64,000 nucleotides of DNA from Pseudonocardia sp. N23 (GCF_002583555.1 NZ_BEGX01000011.1:1-64000); one strand, 5' to 3'. Counted from the stretch's first letter, positions 35,692-44,589 are shown. The notes: generated by a model not told the origin, from the sequence alone. Numbers and translations are program-made.

Positions 35692-35696
35692 CCGTC

Positions 35697-35750
35697 GAGA
35701 TGCGCACCAGCGTGGTTCGGCTCGCCCTGAACGACGCTCATGTGCATCTC
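35697..35750. repeat. 54-bp imperfect palindrome, copy 1 (left of the DUF559 gene)
   Basis: The left arm begins GAGATGCGCA and the right arm ends TGTGCATCTC. The 21-bp arms match at 17 positions around a 12-bp centre. It is identical to copy 2 at 48 of 54 positions, in the same orientation. It starts 6 bp after the hydrolase stop, and the stop codon of the leftward DUF559 gene lies inside it. Confidence 0.85.
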
Positions 35751-36646
35751 GGCAGGGCTCTTGTCAGGTCCGCGACGATGCGCGACGGACCGTGCAGGAC
35801 GTCCTGCTTCGTGTAGCGGTAGATGCGCCAGCCCGCCGACACCAGGCGGGTGTAGCGGTCGGCATCCCGGAGGAGGCGGTCGACACCGGCATGGCCTGCA
35901 CCTTCGTACTCGATCCCGATCCGATGCTCCGGGTAGGCCAGGTCCAGCCAGACCGCCGTGCGGGCCACGTCGTCGAGGACCGGGTGCTGGACGGTCGGGC
36001 GGGGCAACCCGGCCAGGACGAGCACCATGCGCAGCCGGGTCTCCATCGGCGAGCCCGCGGCGGCGTCGGCGAGCTCGACCACCCGCGGCAGCCGGGAGAT
36101 GCCCCGCGCCCCTCGGTGGCGGGCGGCGACGTCCAGGACGGCGGCGGGGTCGATGCGGCAGGTGTTGGCCACGGCGTCGACAGCCACGACCGCGCGCACG
36201 AGCCCGGGCTCGCGACGGGCCAGGTCGTAGGCGGTGCGCTGCGGCGACGTGACCCGGACGCCTCCCGTTGCGAGGACGCGGACCTGCTCGGACAGCGGGC
36301 GCCGCCGTCCATCGGCGTCGAGCAGCCACACGTCACGACGCCGCAGGTGGTCGCGCCGCAGGACGAGGTCGCGGTGGGCGCGCCTGCCCGTGGCGGGGAC
36401 GATCACCTCGGCGGGTGCGTCACGCGGGGCCGCCCGGACCCCGAGCAGCTCGGCCGCCGACCACCCCGACAGGACCCCGCTCCGGCCGACGTGCCGCAGT
36501 GCCGCGAGGGAGCGCACACGGAGGTCGACCTCGACGCCTCGCGCGACGTAGGTGTCGGGGAACACCCGCACCCAGTTCGGCCCCCGCAGCTGCGACGCCG
36601 TGACCAATCCCGCCGCCACGGCGGCGCTCCCCCGCAGAACCTCCAC
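35738..36646 (-). CDS. AbiEi-type winged-helix plus DUF559 (Vsr-like) nuclease-domain protein
   Basis: A 302-residue protein. The N-terminal third resembles the AbiEi antitoxin winged helix (AAVAAGLVTASQLRG, FPDTYVARG, SAAELLGV). The C-terminal third is a DUF559/Vsr-like PD-(D/E)XK fold: ETRLRMVLVLAGLPRPTVQH, VWLDLAYPEHRIGIEYEGAG, then a YTRLVSAGWRIYRYTKQDVL segment. Such proteins are abundant, often multi-copy, in actinobacteria and their role is not established. Its last four codons and stop lie in palindrome copy 1, and copy 2 lies 84 bp upstream of its start, so gene and repeats behave as one cassette. Confidence 0.75.
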   Translation of the reverse strand: MEVLRGSAAVAAGLVTASQLRGPNWVRVFPDTYVARGVEVDLRVRSLAALRHVGRSGVLSGWSAAELLGVRAAPRDAPAEVIVPATGRRAHRDLVLRRDHLRRRDVWLLDADGRRRPLSEQVRVLATGGVRVTSPQRTAYDLARREPGLVRAVVAVDAVANTCRIDPAAVLDVAARHRGARGISRLPRVVELADAAAGSPMETRLRMVLVLAGLPRPTVQHPVLDDVARTAVWLDLAYPEHRIGIEYEGAGHAGVDRLLRDADRYTRLVSAGWRIYRYTKQDVLHGPSRIVADLTRALPRCT

Positions 36647-36729
36647 GCGCGCACCCTGTCCCGCACGGCGCCCGAAAGGGGTCCGAACCCCGCGAGCCGT
36701 TCGCGATCGGGACCGCCACGACGCCGCAC

Positions 36730-36783
36730 GAGATGCGCAGCAGCGCGGTTGCGCTCGCCCCGAACCACGCTCATGTGCATCTC
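36730..36783. repeat. 54-bp imperfect palindrome, copy 2 (right of the DUF559 gene)
   Basis: Same sequence and orientation as copy 1 with six substitutions; similarity continues a few bases beyond (GGCGGGGC versus GGCAGGGC). Copies start 1,033 bp apart and enclose only the DUF559 gene. Confidence 0.85.
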
Positions 36784-36802
36784 GGCGGGGCGGGCGGCCC
36801 GC

Positions 36803-37987
36803 TCAGCCAAAGGTCCAGCCCTCGCCGCGGTAGGTCGGGGTGCTGCCGACGACGTGGCCGTCCTCCACCAGGTGCATCCCGGTGAAGCGTTCGCAGATCT
36901 CGCCGGCCTTGGTGTGCCGCCACCACACGCGGTCGCCGATGGCGGGGACGGTGCGGCCGCGGACGGGCGTCTGCACCTCGCCGGCGCCCTCGGTGCCCAG
37001 CAGCCGCAGCCCGGCGGGGTAGACGGGCGTCGGGACCCGGGAGGCGCCGGCGGGCCCGGAGGCGATGTAGCCGCCGCCGAAGGTCGTCGCGACGGCGGCG
37101 GCGGGACGTCGGACGACGGGCAGGGCGAACATCAGCGCGGGGCGCGGGGTGAAGGCGCGGTAGCCGTCGAACAGGGTGGGGCCGTACAGGCCGGAGCCGG
37201 CGGTGACCTCGGTGACGACGGGATCGGCGGCGCTGGACTCGAGGCTGCCGGTACCACCGCTGTTGACGATCTCCAGCTGTCCGTTCCCCGCCACCGCGGC
37301 GACGACGGCGGCGCGGCGGTGGGCGAGCTCGCCGATCGAGACGCGCTTGACGAGGCGGACCGCGAGCGAGGAGTCGGGCAGGCCCGCGACCTGCGCCTCG
37401 TAGAACATCACCCCGACGACGTCGAACCCGAGCCGGCGTGCGGCGCTCGCCAGGGCCGCGGCCTGCGACGGGGTACGGACCGGGGAACGACGCACACCCA
37501 GGTGCAGGGGCCCGATCCGCAGGGAGGCGTCGACGTCGATGCAGACGCGCAGCCCGGCGCGGCCTGCGGCGTCGCGGGCGATCCGCAGCTGGGCGGGGTC
37601 GTCGACCATCAACGTCACCCGCTGCCGGGCGACCGGGTCGGCGGCGAGCTCGGCGAGGGCGCCACGGTCGACGCTGGGGTAGCCGAGGAGCACGTCGTCG
37701 ACACCCGCGCGGGCGAGCAGGACGGCCTCGCGCACCGCGTAGGCCATGACGCCGCGGAAGCCGGGCGTCCCGAGCGCCGCGTCGAGGACGGCTCGGCAGC
37801 GCACCGACTTCGACGCCACCCGTACCGGGGTACCGGCGGCCCGGACGACGAGGTCGGCAGCGTTGGCGCGGAGCGCGCCGAGGTCGAGGGCGAGCAGGGG
37901 CGCGTCGAGGTGGGCGGTGGCGGCGTCGAGCCGGGTGGCGGCGACCGCAACGGACGTGGTCGCGCCGGGGCGCAGCGAGACGGTCAT
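36803..37987 (-). CDS. PLP-dependent D-serine-deaminase-like / alanine-racemase-fold protein
   Basis: A 394-residue PLP enzyme with the alanine-racemase N-terminal barrel and a D-serine-deaminase-like C-terminal domain. DAPLLALDLGALRANAADL is followed by the PLP lysine in VRVASKSVRC. LEIVNSGGTGSLES and EVTAGSGLYGPTLFDGY are phosphate-binding and product-side motifs. Members act on D-amino acids or as amino acid deaminase/aldolases. ATG 37987 overlaps the stop of the MFS gene (ATGA). Third gene of a tetR-MFS-enzyme operon. Exact substrate unknown. Confidence 0.8.
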   Translation of the reverse strand: MTVSLRPGATTSVAVAATRLDAATAHLDAPLLALDLGALRANAADLVVRAAGTPVRVASKSVRCRAVLDAALGTPGFRGVMAYAVREAVLLARAGVDDVLLGYPSVDRGALAELAADPVARQRVTLMVDDPAQLRIARDAAGRAGLRVCIDVDASLRIGPLHLGVRRSPVRTPSQAAALASAARRLGFDVVGVMFYEAQVAGLPDSSLAVRLVKRVSIGELAHRRAAVVAAVAGNGQLEIVNSGGTGSLESSAADPVVTEVTAGSGLYGPTLFDGYRAFTPRPALMFALPVVRRPAAAVATTFGGGYIASGPAGASRVPTPVYPAGLRLLGTEGAGEVQTPVRGRTVPAIGDRVWWRHTKAGEICERFTGMHLVEDGHVVGSTPTYRGEGWTFG

Positions 37988-39165
37988 CGGGCGTCCTTCG
38001 TGTGGGGGACGAACCCGCGCGCGAGCGCGACGAGCGCGACCGCGAGCACGAGCGGGACGACGAAGCCGGCGCGCAGGTCGACGGCGGTGCCGACGAGCCC
38101 GACGGCGACCCCGCCGACGACGGCGCCGAGGTAGTTGAAGACGTTGACCCGGGCGACGACGGCGTCGGTCGCACCCGGGGCGAGGGCACCGGCGGCGGAG
38201 AAGCAGAGCGGCGCGACGACGGGCAGCCCGAGCCCGACCAGCGCGAACCCGGCGATGGCGACTCCGGCGTTGGGGGCGAGGACGGCGAGCGCGAACCCGC
38301 CGGTGCCGACGATCGCGCCGATGCGCACCGTCGCGACCGCGCCGATGCGCCGCACGAGGTGGTCGCCCGCGGCCCGCGAGGCGAGTGCGGCGCCCTGGTA
38401 GGCGGCGAACCCGAGGGCGGCGGTGCCGACGCCGGCGCCGAGCAGGTCGTGCAGGTAGAGCGCCGACCAGTTCGAGACGCCGGCGTCGGCGACGTAGAAG
38501 CACGCCATCGCCGAGCCGAGCAGCAGCACCGGGCGCCAGGGCACGGCGGCCGCGGGCTCGGTCCCGGCGACGGGGAGCGCGCGGCCGGGCAGGATGCCGC
38601 GACGGGCGAACACGGCGAGCACCGCGGCGGCCGCGGCGGCGACCAGCAGCCCCGCCGGCAGCGAGGTCCCGATCCGCTCCCCCAGCGCGGTCCACAGCGC
38701 GCCGACGATCCCGGCGCCGGACCACCAGGCGTGGAACGAGGTGAGGATGCTGCGGCCGTAGCCCCGCTGGACGGCGACGGCCTGCATGTTGCTGCCTGCG
38801 TCGACGGCACCGACCCCGAGCCCGTAGCAGCCGAACCCGACGAACAGCGCGACGGCGCCGGGCGCGACGGCGATGACGAGGGTGGCGGCGACGATCGTCA
38901 CCAGGCCCGCGGTGAGGGCGACGGCGCTGCCGCGCCTGCGGGCGAGTGCCTCGGCGACGACGCTGCCGACGCCCGCGAGCAGCGACACCCCGAGGACGAC
39001 GAGGGTGACGGTGCCGTCGTCGATGTGGTGGCGTTCGGAGAACTGCGGCAGGTGGGTGAGCAGGACCGCGAAGAGGAAGCCTTGCGCGGCGAACGCGGCG
39101 GCGACGCCGCGGCGGGCGCTGCGCAGCCGTGGGGTGACGATGCCGGGGCTGGTCGCGATGGTCAC
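37984..39165 (-). CDS. MFS transporter (FucP/YbjJ-like)
   Basis: A 393-residue, twelve-helix carrier. AAAFAAQGFLFAVLLTHLPQ is the first helix, EALARRRGSAVALTAGLVTI the motif A area, and SFHAWWSGAGIVGAL a typical YbjJ-like signature. GTG 39165 overlaps the tetR stop and the end overlaps the PLP-enzyme start, so all three are coupled. It probably imports or exports the amino acid handled by the PLP enzyme. Confidence 0.82.
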   Translation of the reverse strand: MTIATSPGIVTPRLRSARRGVAAAFAAQGFLFAVLLTHLPQFSERHHIDDGTVTLVVLGVSLLAGVGSVVAEALARRRGSAVALTAGLVTIVAATLVIAVAPGAVALFVGFGCYGLGVGAVDAGSNMQAVAVQRGYGRSILTSFHAWWSGAGIVGALWTALGERIGTSLPAGLLVAAAAAAVLAVFARRGILPGRALPVAGTEPAAAVPWRPVLLLGSAMACFYVADAGVSNWSALYLHDLLGAGVGTAALGFAAYQGAALASRAAGDHLVRRIGAVATVRIGAIVGTGGFALAVLAPNAGVAIAGFALVGLGLPVVAPLCFSAAGALAPGATDAVVARVNVFNYLGAVVGGVAVGLVGTAVDLRAGFVVPLVLAVALVALARGFVPHTKDAR

Positions 39166-39788
39166 GACGCGTCCGCCGGTGCGTCGTCGGGGACGGCATC
39201 GGACTGCAGGGTCTCGGCGAACCCGTCGAGCCGGGCCAGCGCGCCCTCCTGGTCTCCGTCGACGAGCCAGCGCAGGCAGACGCCGTCGATCACGGCGAGC
39301 GTCATGCCGGCGAGGTCGGCCACCGGGCGGGTCCAGCGGTGGCCGCTGGTGTCCGCGGCGTGGGTCAGGAACGACTCGACCGCCTGCTGCCCGATCCGGT
39401 ACTGGTCGAGGGCTGCGGCGTGCCGGCCGTCCTGGCGCAGCGAGTGGGTGGTGATCTCGTAGGTGACGAGCTGCCGGTCGCGGCTCGCGGAGAACGCCGC
39501 CCACATTCCCCGGATCCCTGCCCGCAGTGCGTCGAGCAGGTCCACCTCGACGTCGGCCAGCGCGTCGCGGCCGGCCTCCTCCAGCTCGACGACGATGCGC
39601 TCCGCCACCGCCGAGATCAGGTCCTCCCGGTCGTCGAAGCAGTAGTGCACGAGACCGAGGGAGACGTTCGCGGCCTCGGCGACGCGGCGGACGCTCATCG
39701 CCGGGATGCCCTCGCGCTCGGCGACCGCGAGCGCGGCGTCGACGAGCTTCTCGCGGCGCTCGCGCTTGTCCATCCGGGCGGTGGCCAT
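39162..39788 (-). CDS. TetR-family regulator
   Basis: A 208-residue TetR/AcrR protein. KLVDAALAVAEREGIPAMS and VRRVAEAANVSLGLVHYCF form the helix-turn-helix. The C-terminal part resembles the BetI-like dimerisation domain. It heads the tetR-MFS-PLP enzyme operon and is divergent from a flavin oxidase; an 18-bp palindrome sits between. Confidence 0.85.
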   Translation of the reverse strand: MATARMDKRERREKLVDAALAVAEREGIPAMSVRRVAEAANVSLGLVHYCFDDREDLISAVAERIVVELEEAGRDALADVEVDLLDALRAGIRGMWAAFSASRDRQLVTYEITTHSLRQDGRHAAALDQYRIGQQAVESFLTHAADTSGHRWTRPVADLAGMTLAVIDGVCLRWLVDGDQEGALARLDGFAETLQSDAVPDDAPADAS

Positions 39789-39826
39789 CCGGGCATCGTC
39801 GTCGCCGTCGGACGCGCAGGTCAAGG

Positions 39827-39855
39827 TTGAACTGGACGGCCGTCCAGTCCATTCT
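39827..39855. promoter_or_regulatory. TetR operator overlapping the oxidase promoter
   Basis: ACTGGACGGCCGTCCAGT (39831-39848) is a perfect 18-bp palindrome. Rightward -35 TTGAAC (39827-39832) and -10 CATTCT (39850-39855) are 17 bp apart with the palindrome filling the spacer. The oxidase ATG lies 7 bp after the -10 box, so its message is probably leaderless. Confidence 0.7.
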
Positions 39856-39861
39856 CGTGCG

Positions 39862-41181
39862 ATGGTCACCACCAGCGCCGCGCCGAACCGGCGGATCTGG
39901 ACGAACTGGGCCGGCACCGCGACAGCGAGCCCCGCCGAGGTCGTCTCCCCCACGACGGTCGACGAGCTGCAGCGCGCCGTGGCGCGGGCGTCGGCGGCCG
40001 GGATGCGGGTCAAGGCACTGGGGTCGGGCCACTCGTTCACCCCGATCGCGGTCACCGACGGGCTCGCCGTGGCGCCGGACCGGTTGCGCGGCATCGTCTC
40101 CGCCGACCCGGCGACCGGACTGGTCACCGTCCTGGCCGGCACGACGCTGCACGAGCTCGGACCGGCATTGTGGCAGCTGGGGCTCGCGATGCCCAACCTC
40201 GGCGACGTCGACGTCCAGACCGTCGCCGGCGCCCTCGCCACCGGCACCCACGGCACCGGCGCCCGGCTGGGCGGGCTGGCGACGCAGGTCGCCGGCATGC
40301 AGCTGGTTCTCGCCGACGGCACCCTGTACGACTGCCCCGCCGACGACCTGCCCGCCGCGGCCATCGGCCTCGGCGCGCTCGGCGTCGTCGCGACGGTGAC
40401 GCTGCGCTGCGTGCCCGCGTTCCTCCTGCACGCCGAGGAGAGCCCCGCGGCGCTCGACGAGGTGCTCCGCGACGCCGCCGCGTTCGACGCGTTCACCCGG
40501 GCCCACGACCACGCCGAGTTCTACTGGTTCCCGCACACCCGCCGGGCGCTGACGAAACGCAACGACCGCACGGCCGCCCCGGAGAGGCCGCTGCCGCGCC
40601 TGCGCCGTGCGATCGACGACGAGCTCCTGTCCAACACCGTCTTCGGCTGGACCAACCGGCTGTGTGCGGCCCGGCCGTCATTGATCCCCCGGGTCAACGC
40701 CGTGGCCGCCCGGACGCTGGGCGCACGCGAGTTCGTCGACCGCTCCTACCGGGTGTTCGCGGCGCCGCGCCGCGTCGTGTTCCGCGAGACCGAGTACGCA
40801 CTGCCCCGCCACGCCGTGCGGGAGGCGATCACGGAGCTGGAGGCGTGGCTGCGCCGCAGCGGCGAGCGCGTCGCGTTCCCGGTCGAGGTGCGCGTCGCCG
40901 CCGCCGACGACGTGTGGCTCTCCACCGCGTACGGGCGCGACAGCGGGTACGTGGCGGTGCACCAGTACGTCGGCAGCGACCACACGCGCTGGTTCGACGC
41001 GGCCGAGTCGATCCTGCGCGGGCTGGGCGGGCGTCCGCACTGGGGCAAGATGCACTCCCTCACCGCCGACGACCTCGCCGGGCTCCACCCGCGGTTCGAC
41101 GACTTCCGCGCCGTGCGCGACCGGCTCGACCCGGGCCGGACTTTCACCAACCCGTACCTGCGCCGCGTGCTGGGCGACTGA
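39862..41181 (+). CDS. FAD-binding sugar-1,4-lactone oxidase family protein
   Basis: A 439-residue VAO-fold flavoprotein of the D-arabinono-1,4-lactone/gulonolactone oxidase type. The PCMH FAD domain has ALGSGHSFTPIA with His57 as the possible covalent flavin site, and LATGTHGTGARLGGLATQV. The ALO domain ends with RPHWGKMHSL and FDDFRAVRDRLDPGRTFTN. It oxidises a sugar lactone or polyol with oxygen or another acceptor. Promoter and operator indicate control by the adjacent TetR protein. Confidence 0.83.
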   Translation: MVTTSAAPNRRIWTNWAGTATASPAEVVSPTTVDELQRAVARASAAGMRVKALGSGHSFTPIAVTDGLAVAPDRLRGIVSADPATGLVTVLAGTTLHELGPALWQLGLAMPNLGDVDVQTVAGALATGTHGTGARLGGLATQVAGMQLVLADGTLYDCPADDLPAAAIGLGALGVVATVTLRCVPAFLLHAEESPAALDEVLRDAAAFDAFTRAHDHAEFYWFPHTRRALTKRNDRTAAPERPLPRLRRAIDDELLSNTVFGWTNRLCAARPSLIPRVNAVAARTLGAREFVDRSYRVFAAPRRVVFRETEYALPRHAVREAITELEAWLRRSGERVAFPVEVRVAAADDVWLSTAYGRDSGYVAVHQYVGSDHTRWFDAAESILRGLGGRPHWGKMHSLTADDLAGLHPRFDDFRAVRDRLDPGRTFTNPYLRRVLGD

Positions 41182-41200
41182 GCTGGCAGCATCGTCGTCC

Positions 41201-41650
41201 ATGCGGCGCAGCGCGGGGATCCTGTTGTACCGGAAGGGGCCGGAGGTCCTGCTCGGGCACATGGGCGGGCCGTTCTGGGCGCGCAAGGACGCGCACGCGT
41301 GGTCGATCCCCAAGGGCGAGCACGGCGACGACGAGGAGCCCCGGGTCGCGGCGGCCCGCGAGTTCGCCGAGGAGCTGGGCTCCCCCGTCCCGGACGGCGA
41401 GCTCGTCGACCTGGGCACGGTCCGTGGCTCGGGCAAGCTCATCGCCGCGTTCGCGCTGGCCGGGGACCTCGACGCGGACGCGATCGTCAGCAACACCTTC
41501 GAGCTGGAGTGGCCGCCGCGCTCGGGCCGCACCCAGGAGTTCCCTGAGATCGACCGGGCCGCGTGGTTCTCCCTCGACGAGGCACGGGAGAAGATCGTCA
41601 AGGCGCAGGCGCCGCTCCTGGACCGGCTCGGAGAAATCGTCTCGTCGTGA
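41201..41650 (+). CDS. NUDIX hydrolase
   Basis: A 149-residue NUDIX protein. The box is spread over GEHGDDEEPRVAAAREFAEE followed by LG, matching GX5EX7REUXEEXGU except that the spacing around the first Glu should be checked. RRSAGILLYRKGPEVLLGHM and HAWSIPKGE are typical of the Ap4A/DUF-type NUDIX subgroup. It starts 19 bp after the oxidase. Substrate not predictable. Confidence 0.82.
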   Translation: MRRSAGILLYRKGPEVLLGHMGGPFWARKDAHAWSIPKGEHGDDEEPRVAAAREFAEELGSPVPDGELVDLGTVRGSGKLIAAFALAGDLDADAIVSNTFELEWPPRSGRTQEFPEIDRAAWFSLDEAREKIVKAQAPLLDRLGEIVSS

Positions 41651-41687
41651 GACGGCAGGGGGCCCGGTAGCGCACTACGGTGCGACG

Positions 41688-42548
41688 ATGGCGCGCTCCG
41701 CACTCATGGTCGGCACCTCGGACGGCACCCGGCTCGTCGGTCAGAGATGGACGACCGACACCGACGCCAAGGCCGCGATCGTCCTCGCGCACGGCATGGG
41801 CGAACACTCGCTGCGCTACGACGCACTCGGCAAGGAGCTGTCCGCCGCGGGCTACGACGTGCTGGCCGTCGACCACCGCGGGCACGGCCGCACCGCCGGC
41901 ATCGCGGGCACCGCGCTCGGCGACTTCGGCAACGCGGGCTGGGACGGGGTCGTCGCCGACTACGCGCTGACCGTCCGCAGCACCGTCGGCGAACGACCCG
42001 ACCTGCCCGTCATCGCGCTCGGGCACTCGATGGGCTCCTGGGTCGTGCAGCAGTACCTGCTCGACCACGCCGCCGACGTCACCGGCGCCGTGCTGTCGGG
42101 CTCCGGCGCGCTCGACCTGCTGGCCACCGCGGTCGACCCGGACGCCGACGTCGACCTCAGCGCCTTCAACGCCCCCTTCGCCCCGGCCCGCACCGACTAC
42201 GACTGGCTCTCCCGTGACGAGGCCGAGGTCGATGCCTACGTCGCGGAGCCGTTGTGCGGCTTCGGTCTCGACGCCAAGAGCGCCGCCGGGATGTGGGCCG
42301 CGGCGCCGCGGCTGGCTCAGCCGTCGGTACCCGGCGGTTTCCCGTTGCTGGTGCTGGCCGGCACCGCCGACCCGGTCAACGCCGGTCTCACCGTCCTGGA
42401 GCCCCTGGTGGAGCGGTACCGCACCGCGGGCGCCGACGTCACCACCCACTACTACGAGGACGCCCGCCACGAGGTGTTCAACGAGACCAACCGCGACGAG
42501 GTCGTCGCCGACCTGCTGAGGTGGCTCGGGGCGGTCACCGCGCGCTGA
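41688..42548 (+). CDS. Alpha/beta hydrolase, monoacylglycerol-lipase-like
   Basis: A 286-residue serine hydrolase. IVLAHGMGEHSLRYDALGKEL and VDHRGHGRT are the signature of the monoglyceride lipase/lysophospholipase group. The nucleophile elbow is GHSMGS, the Asp lies in LAGTADPVN and the His in YEDARHEVFNE. No signal peptide. ATG 41688 is used. Convergent with the tetR gene, stops 4 bp apart. Confidence 0.83.
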   Translation: MARSALMVGTSDGTRLVGQRWTTDTDAKAAIVLAHGMGEHSLRYDALGKELSAAGYDVLAVDHRGHGRTAGIAGTALGDFGNAGWDGVVADYALTVRSTVGERPDLPVIALGHSMGSWVVQQYLLDHAADVTGAVLSGSGALDLLATAVDPDADVDLSAFNAPFAPARTDYDWLSRDEAEVDAYVAEPLCGFGLDAKSAAGMWAAAPRLAQPSVPGGFPLLVLAGTADPVNAGLTVLEPLVERYRTAGADVTTHYYEDARHEVFNETNRDEVVADLLRWLGAVTAR

Positions 42549-42551
42549 GGG

Positions 42552-43145
42552 TCAGGTCGCGCCGACCAGGCGCATCGCGAGGTCGCCGTAGCGGTAGGCG
42601 ACCTCGTCGCTCGCGAACTCCTCGCCGTCGCGGAACCACACCGAGACGCCGACGCCCATGTCCAGCATCGAGTACACCGTGAGCCGCACCGACCCGACGC
42701 GGAAGCGGCCCTCGGCGACGCCGCGCTCGACGAGGACGCGGAAGCCCTGCTCGTAGTCCCGGCGCCGGGCCGCCATCGCGGCACGGTTCTCCTCGGAGAG
42801 GTGCCGCAGCTCTCTGGTGCCGACGAACGCCTCCAGCCGGTGCCGGGCGTGGAACCGGACGTGGGCCTCCACGGCCCGGCGCAGCTGGTCGGCGACGTCG
42901 TCGGTGGAGCCCACGGCGACGTCGTGGTCGCGGCGGACCGCGGCGATCGAGGTTTCCATGATCTCGACGAGAAGGTCCTGCTTCGACGCGACGTGCTTGT
43001 AGAGACTCGGCCCGCGGACGTTCACGGCGCGCCCGATGTCGTCCATCGTCGTGGCGAGGTACCCCTTGTCCGCGAACAGCTCCAGCGCGGCAGCAACGAT
43101 GTCCTCCCGCCGCACCCGGGGGCGTGCGAGCCCGGCGGTGCTCAC
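42552..43145 (-). CDS. TetR-family regulator beside a Rieske oxygenase
   Basis: A 197-residue TetR protein. REDIVAAALELFADKGYLAT and MDDIGRAVNVRGPSLYKHVA form the helix-turn-helix, typical of the KstR/FadR-like group controlling lipid or steroid catabolism. GTG 43145 overlaps the oxygenase stop, so the two are co-translated and the regulator probably controls the oxygenase promoter. Confidence 0.82.
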   Translation of the reverse strand: MSTAGLARPRVRREDIVAAALELFADKGYLATTMDDIGRAVNVRGPSLYKHVASKQDLLVEIMETSIAAVRRDHDVAVGSTDDVADQLRRAVEAHVRFHARHRLEAFVGTRELRHLSEENRAAMAARRRDYEQGFRVLVERGVAEGRFRVGSVRLTVYSMLDMGVGVSVWFRDGEEFASDEVAYRYGDLAMRLVGAT

Positions 43146-44305
43146 GGCTCGACGCCGTGGCGGCGCAGCTCGGCGTGCACGCCCTCGTGGAAGTGCTGCA
43201 GCGCGATCTCGTTGCGGCCGAACGCGAGCTCGGGCACCGCGCCGGTGCGGAGGTTGCGCTGCACGCGCTCCATCGTCGCGAAGTCCTCGTCGAGGATCGT
43301 GTCGAGGAGGATGCGCCAGTTGCGCTCCCAGTGCCGACGGGCGCTGTCGGTGGTGGCGGGCTCCGGGATGAGCATGAGGCCCTCGGCGGTGCACGTCCCG
43401 TCCCCGCCGGTGCCCGGGTAGAAGCGCCACATCTCGATGTGGTCCATCTGCCAGGTCAGAATCGTGTTGGGGAAGACCAGGTGCACGAGCGAGCTGTGCG
43501 GGTAGACGGTCCGCTCCTGCGGTGGGCCCGCCGCCATCTCCATGAAACTGTTGCGGACGGCGGAGTAGCGGTGGTGGAGGCCGTACCCGGCGTAGGCGCC
43601 GACGTTGCCGACGAAGTAGGGCCCGACCGTCTTCTTGTGCAGGTGGGCGAGATGGAACACCTCGAGGAAGGTGTCGACGCCGCACTTCCAGTCGAACTTC
43701 TGCGACAGCACGGTGCGCTCCCACAGCGTGAACGAGCCCAGGTCGAGGTCGGCGATCTCCTTCTCGAACGCGTCCCCGAGATGGGCCGTGAGGTCGAGCT
43801 CGGCACCCGGCGTCGGCAGCACCCACACGATGCCGTGGCGCTCCTCCGTGGGCAGTTCGACGAGGCCGTGCGCGGCGCGGTCGAGCCCCTCGAACCCGTC
43901 ACGGTCGACGGTGGAGCGCAGGCGGCCGGCCCGGTCGTAGGACCAGGCGTGGTACTCGCAGCTGAACGTGCGCCGGGTGCCTGCGGGCTCGGCGCACACC
44001 AGGTTCCCACGGTGGCGGCAGACGTTGGCCAGGCAGCGGGCGACCCCGTCGTCGCCTCGCACGGTGAGCACGGGCAGCTCACCGATCTGCGACGTCGTGA
44101 ATGCGCCCGGGCCGACCAGCTCGGCGCTCGTGGCGACGGGCAGCGGACGGTCCCGGAACAGGAGATCGCGTTCGGCGGCGAGGCGGGCCGGGTCGGTGTA
44201 CGACGCCGCAGGCTCGTGGCGGACCTCCGGGGCCATGGCGGTGGTCCGCCGTTCCAGGAGCTCGGTCAGCTCGGTGATCAGCTGCTGTTCGGCAGGGGCG
44301 TCCAC
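43142..44305 (-). CDS. Rieske non-heme iron ring-hydroxylating oxygenase, alpha subunit
   Basis: A 387-residue oxygenase component. The Rieske cluster ligands are Cys96/His98 (CRHRG) and Cys116/His119 (CEYH). The mononuclear iron site is EVFHLAHLH (His218, His223) with an Asp in LLDTILDED. It hydroxylates an aromatic or amine/betaine-like substrate and needs a reductase, none of which is encoded nearby. GTG 44305 with AAGGGA upstream is preferred over a TTG at 44344. Operon with the tetR gene. Nothing recognisable lies in 44306-44589. Confidence 0.85.
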   Translation of the reverse strand: MDAPAEQQLITELTELLERRTTAMAPEVRHEPAASYTDPARLAAERDLLFRDRPLPVATSAELVGPGAFTTSQIGELPVLTVRGDDGVARCLANVCRHRGNLVCAEPAGTRRTFSCEYHAWSYDRAGRLRSTVDRDGFEGLDRAAHGLVELPTEERHGIVWVLPTPGAELDLTAHLGDAFEKEIADLDLGSFTLWERTVLSQKFDWKCGVDTFLEVFHLAHLHKKTVGPYFVGNVGAYAGYGLHHRYSAVRNSFMEMAAGPPQERTVYPHSSLVHLVFPNTILTWQMDHIEMWRFYPGTGGDGTCTAEGLMLIPEPATTDSARRHWERNWRILLDTILDEDFATMERVQRNLRTGAVPELAFGRNEIALQHFHEGVHAELRRHGVEP

Positions 44306-44589
44306 GGTGACACCGTCCCTTCGCTCGACGCCCGAGGCTAACAATGGCTAGCCGTCTCGACCAGGCCTCTGTCTTTGGAGCGGCAGGCTCGCCAGGGCCT
44401 GTTAGCCGAAGGTTCCGGGCCTGTCCGTGCCCCGGGAGAGGATCGCGGCACGGCGCAGCACGCTCCCGCACCCGCCTGCGGAACCCACCCGATGACGAAA
44501 CGGTACCGAACGAACGCCAGCTGCTGATACGAGAGCTGTTCGGAGCGAACCGATCTCGAAACCTCTCGTGATCGGAACCGGATGAACCC

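Noticed and set aside
44306..44589. Possible small gene between the Rieske oxygenase and the GH15 remnant
   Set aside because: Only short unsupported frames; no motif, ribosome site or homology seen.
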